A stretch of DNA of 6,691 bases, taken from NCBI GenBank assembly GCA_964637725.1, contig CAZWXH010000100.1, positions 1 through 6,691 on the forward strand, in the 5' to 3' direction. Shown here in pieces: positions 5,624 through 6,691 of the stretch. Under the pieces are notes generated by a model that was given only the letters and a program-made list of their open reading frames with translations, did no database searches and had not been told where the DNA came from. Position numbers and translations under genes: made by a program. How positions within the stretch are numbered: position 1 is the stretch's first letter; every line of letters begins with the position of its first letter. The DNA is from CAZWXH01 sp964637725. Its GTDB lineage: Bacteria > Bacillota_I > Bacilli_A > Erysipelotrichales > Coprobacillaceae.

Positions 5624-5643
5624 GAATTCTTATTTCTTTTTTT
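5618..5643 (+). terminator. AT-rich terminator overlapping the end of cinA
   Basis: The perfect palindrome AAATAAGAATTCTTATTT (5618-5635) can fold as a 7-bp stem with an AATT loop and is followed by C and seven Ts (5637-5643). The cinA stop codon (5621-5623) is inside the stem. The stem is weak in energy because it is almost all A-T. Confidence 0.68.
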
Positions 5644-5691
5644 ATAATAATTTATGAATTGCTCATAATAAGAATATGAAAGAGGATGTTT

Positions 5692-5898
5692 ATGAAATAT
5701 AAAATAGAAAATTGTTATTATGAATTAATTAAAGATATTTTAATGAGTTGGGATTCAGTGATAGAGAAGGTGGATAAATATAATGAGTCCGTTATTGTGA
5801 CTTTAAAGTCAGGAAGTAGTCAAGATGATTTAATGTATATTCTCCAACATGGGCCTTTGTATACTTTTTGTAAAGAATCTTACATTTCTAAGGTGTAA
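5692..5898 (+). CDS. small protein of unknown function (68 aa)
   Basis: I do not recognise this protein. ATG 5692 is chosen over the in-frame ATG 5686 because the Shine-Dalgarno GAAAGAGG (5678-5685) abuts 5686 but lies 6 nt from 5692. The 68 residues begin MKYKIENCYYELIKD and read as a mixed helix/strand soluble domain, with a likely helix (10-28), a strand around V-I-V-T-L-K-S and a second helix after S-S-Q-D-D-L. There is no membrane segment or signal peptide. Codon use resembles its neighbours. A CATAAT (5664-5669) could be its -10 box, but I see no good -35. It is flanked by the cinA terminator and the non-coding stretch that follows. Confidence 0.7.
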   Translation: MKYKIENCYYELIKDILMSWDSVIEKVDKYNESVIVTLKSGSSQDDLMYILQHGPLYTFCKESYISKV

Positions 5899-5937
5899 AA
5901 GTATGGTATTTTTAAAAACTTTCCCTATCTATTTGGA

Positions 5938-5975
5938 TTGTAAGTGTTTACAACTATAACTTTGTTAAAAGTTAT
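5938..5975. other. two adjacent small hairpins in the non-coding stretch
   Basis: TTGTAA-GTGT-TTACAA (5938-5953) and ATAACTTT-GTTA-AAAGTTAT (5956-5975) are perfect 6-bp and 8-bp stems placed 2 nt apart, about 40 nt after the small protein gene. Neither is followed by a T tract, so they do not look like ordinary terminators. They could be mRNA 3'-end stabilisers, operators or chance in AT-rich DNA. The rest of 5899-6006 shows no gene. Confidence 0.4.
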
Positions 5976-6006
5976 GGATGAATTGGTAAATTTTTGAGCA
6001 ATTTTG

Positions 6007-6034
6007 TTGATAAGGTATGAAAAGTATATATAAT
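6007..6034 (+). promoter_or_regulatory. sigma-A promoter of the candidate small RNA
   Basis: TTGATA (6007-6012) and a perfect TATAAT (6029-6034) are separated by 16 bp. Transcription would start near 6041, in a stretch with no plus-strand gene before the terminator at 6183-6213. Confidence 0.66.
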
Positions 6035-6040
6035 GGAAAT

Positions 6041-6213
6041 TGTCCTTAGGGATTATATATGTCTCACATAATATAGAGATATATCAGCAAATAAAAAGTA
6101 TTCATATGAGTTTATACTCGATTGATCATATGTTGGAAACAGCAGTCCAACGCATATAGAGAACAGCAGCTCTATAGATCACAAAAAAAAGAACGATTAT
6201 TCGTTCTTTTTTT
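6041..6213 (+). ncRNA. candidate small RNA with two identical hairpin loops
   Basis: A strong promoter and a strong terminator bracket about 170 nt without a normal gene, the layout of an independent small RNA. Near its 3' end are two consecutive perfect hairpins, GTTGGA-[loop]-TCCAAC (6132-6151) and TATAGAG-[loop]-CTCTATA (6155-6176). Their stems are unrelated but the 8-nt loops are identical, AACAGCAG. An upstream hairpin TATGT-CTC-ACATA (6058-6070) is weaker. I cannot match it to 6S RNA, tmRNA, a riboswitch or any named family. A 17-codon frame (6106-6159, M-S-L-Y-S-I-D-H) has no clear ribosome binding site. Identical loops on different stems suggest a repeated binding site for a protein or an RNA target. 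The start is inferred from the promoter. Confidence 0.55.
6183..6213. terminator. strong bidirectional terminator
   Basis: An A run plus GAACGA (6183-6196), loop TTAT, and TCGTTC plus a T run (6201-6213) form a stem of up to 13 bp. With an A tract on one side and a T tract on the other it works in both directions, ending the candidate small RNA on the plus strand and the DUF2804 gene on the minus strand. The DUF2804 stop codon (6212-6214) overlaps it. Confidence 0.9.
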
Positions 6214-6691
6214 AATATCGATTGTGGACAAACTCTAAAAAACATAACATATCTTTGACTTCTAAATGTTCACCACTATCAAGAATAGCAACACCATTTA
6301 AGTAACCAAAGACTTGATGTTGATCAGATGATACGATAAGGGCAGATATTTTAGCGGCTCTATCAAGTAAAGGTGAAAATGTCATTTCAAAGCGTTTGTC
6401 ACTTGAAGTGATTGTCCATTGTTCCATATGGTTTTTAGGAATGTGGAATGTGACATCATCAAGTTTGTGAGCTTTATAGTCATAGAAAATCATATTCTCG
6501 CTAGCAGCAGAATTATCCCCAAAACCATAACCAATATTAAAACCAAAGGGAATGTTATTGATATTCATATTTCCTGAACCCCAGTACCATGTATTATCAT
6601 AAGTCCATACGCCACGGCCCCAATCCAAAGTTCCAAAATCACTTGTAGGATCAAAACTGTAAGTTTGATTATTAAATGAGATTGTTCCTGA
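6212..6691 (-). CDS. DUF2804 domain-containing protein (partial, C-terminal part)
   Basis: The frame is open from the window edge (first complete codon at 6689-6691) to the stop at 6212-6214, giving 159 residues; the 5' end is outside. A TTG at 6626-6628 could be taken for a start, but the upstream codons stay in frame and read S-F-D-P-T-S-D-F-G-T-L-D-W, part of the domain, so the true start lies beyond the window. DUF2804 landmarks are D-W-G-R-G-V-W, W-Y-W-G-S-G, FGFNIGYGFGD, SAASENMIFYD, H-K-L-D-D-V, F-S-P-L-L-D-R and Q-V-F-G-Y-L-N-G. The function of DUF2804 is unknown; the many aromatic and glycine residues suggest a beta-sandwich-like protein. No membrane segment is visible. Confidence 0.87.
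   Translation of the reverse strand, partial: SGTISFNNQTYSFDPTSDFGTLDWGRGVWTYDNTWYWGSGNMNINNIPFGFNIGYGFGDNSAASENMIFYDYKAHKLDDVTFHIPKNHMEQWTITSSDKRFEMTFSPLLDRAAKISALIVSSDQHQVFGYLNGVAILDSGEHLEVKDMLCFLEFVHNRY

Noticed and set aside
5686..5691. ATG 5686 as the start of the 68-aa protein
   Set aside because: The GAAAGAGG ribosome binding site is directly adjacent to it; ATG 5692 has proper 6-nt spacing.
1..6691. CRISPR array, tRNA or rRNA genes, phage or toxin-antitoxin module
   Set aside because: No regularly spaced repeats, cloverleaf-like sequences, rRNA segments or toxin-antitoxin gene pairs were seen on either strand.

Overview
The window is strongly AT-rich, with A/T-ending codons, AGGAGG-type ribosome binding sites, sigma-A-type promoters and many short hairpin-plus-T-tract terminators. 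This points to a low-GC Bacillota. The gene content (an FolT-type ECF substrate-binding component, DUF368/PopT, DUF2804, a CinA with a decayed C-terminus and a small protein resembling the MG284/MPN403 family) best fits Erysipelotrichia, for example relatives of Coprobacillus or Catenibacterium. This placement is an inference from gene families only. A run of 100 Ns (1918-2017) shows the window is a draft scaffold.

Layout. Bases 1-558 hold the 3' end of a D-2-hydroxyacid dehydrogenase gene and, 1 nt later, a small membrane-protein gene interrupted by an in-frame TGA, closed by a terminator. At 599-751 a near-consensus promoter drives a structured leader. Its 3' half carries the signature of IS200/IS605 TnpB right-end RNA (omega-RNA), but there is no tnpB. 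It ends 1 nt before the start codon of folT (753-1577). A bidirectional terminator separates folT from a convergent pentapeptide-repeat gene, which runs into the assembly gap. On the far side of the gap lie the C-terminal half of a PfkB-type pyridoxal/pyridoxamine kinase and, 8 nt later, a tyrosine/serine phosphatase gene (2416-3150), probably in one operon.

Next come a hairpin whose 3' arm contains the ribosome binding site of a 143-aa protein (3202-3633), a promoter, a popT-like undecaprenyl-phosphate translocase gene (3693-4532), cinA (4574-5623) and a 68-aa protein of unknown function (5692-5898). The 313-bp stretch 5899-6211 has no ordinary gene. It contains two small hairpins, then a promoter, an approximately 170-nt candidate small RNA with two adjacent hairpins carrying the identical 8-nt loop AACAGCAG, and a strong bidirectional terminator. 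The window ends in a DUF2804 gene on the minus strand that runs off the edge.

The genes do not form one pathway. They are short housekeeping transcription units: cofactor uptake (folT), B6 salvage, lipid-carrier recycling (popT) and nucleotide clean-up (cinA). The two observations most worth following are the tnpB-less omega-RNA-like leader joined to folT (634-751) and the twin-loop candidate small RNA (6041-6213).
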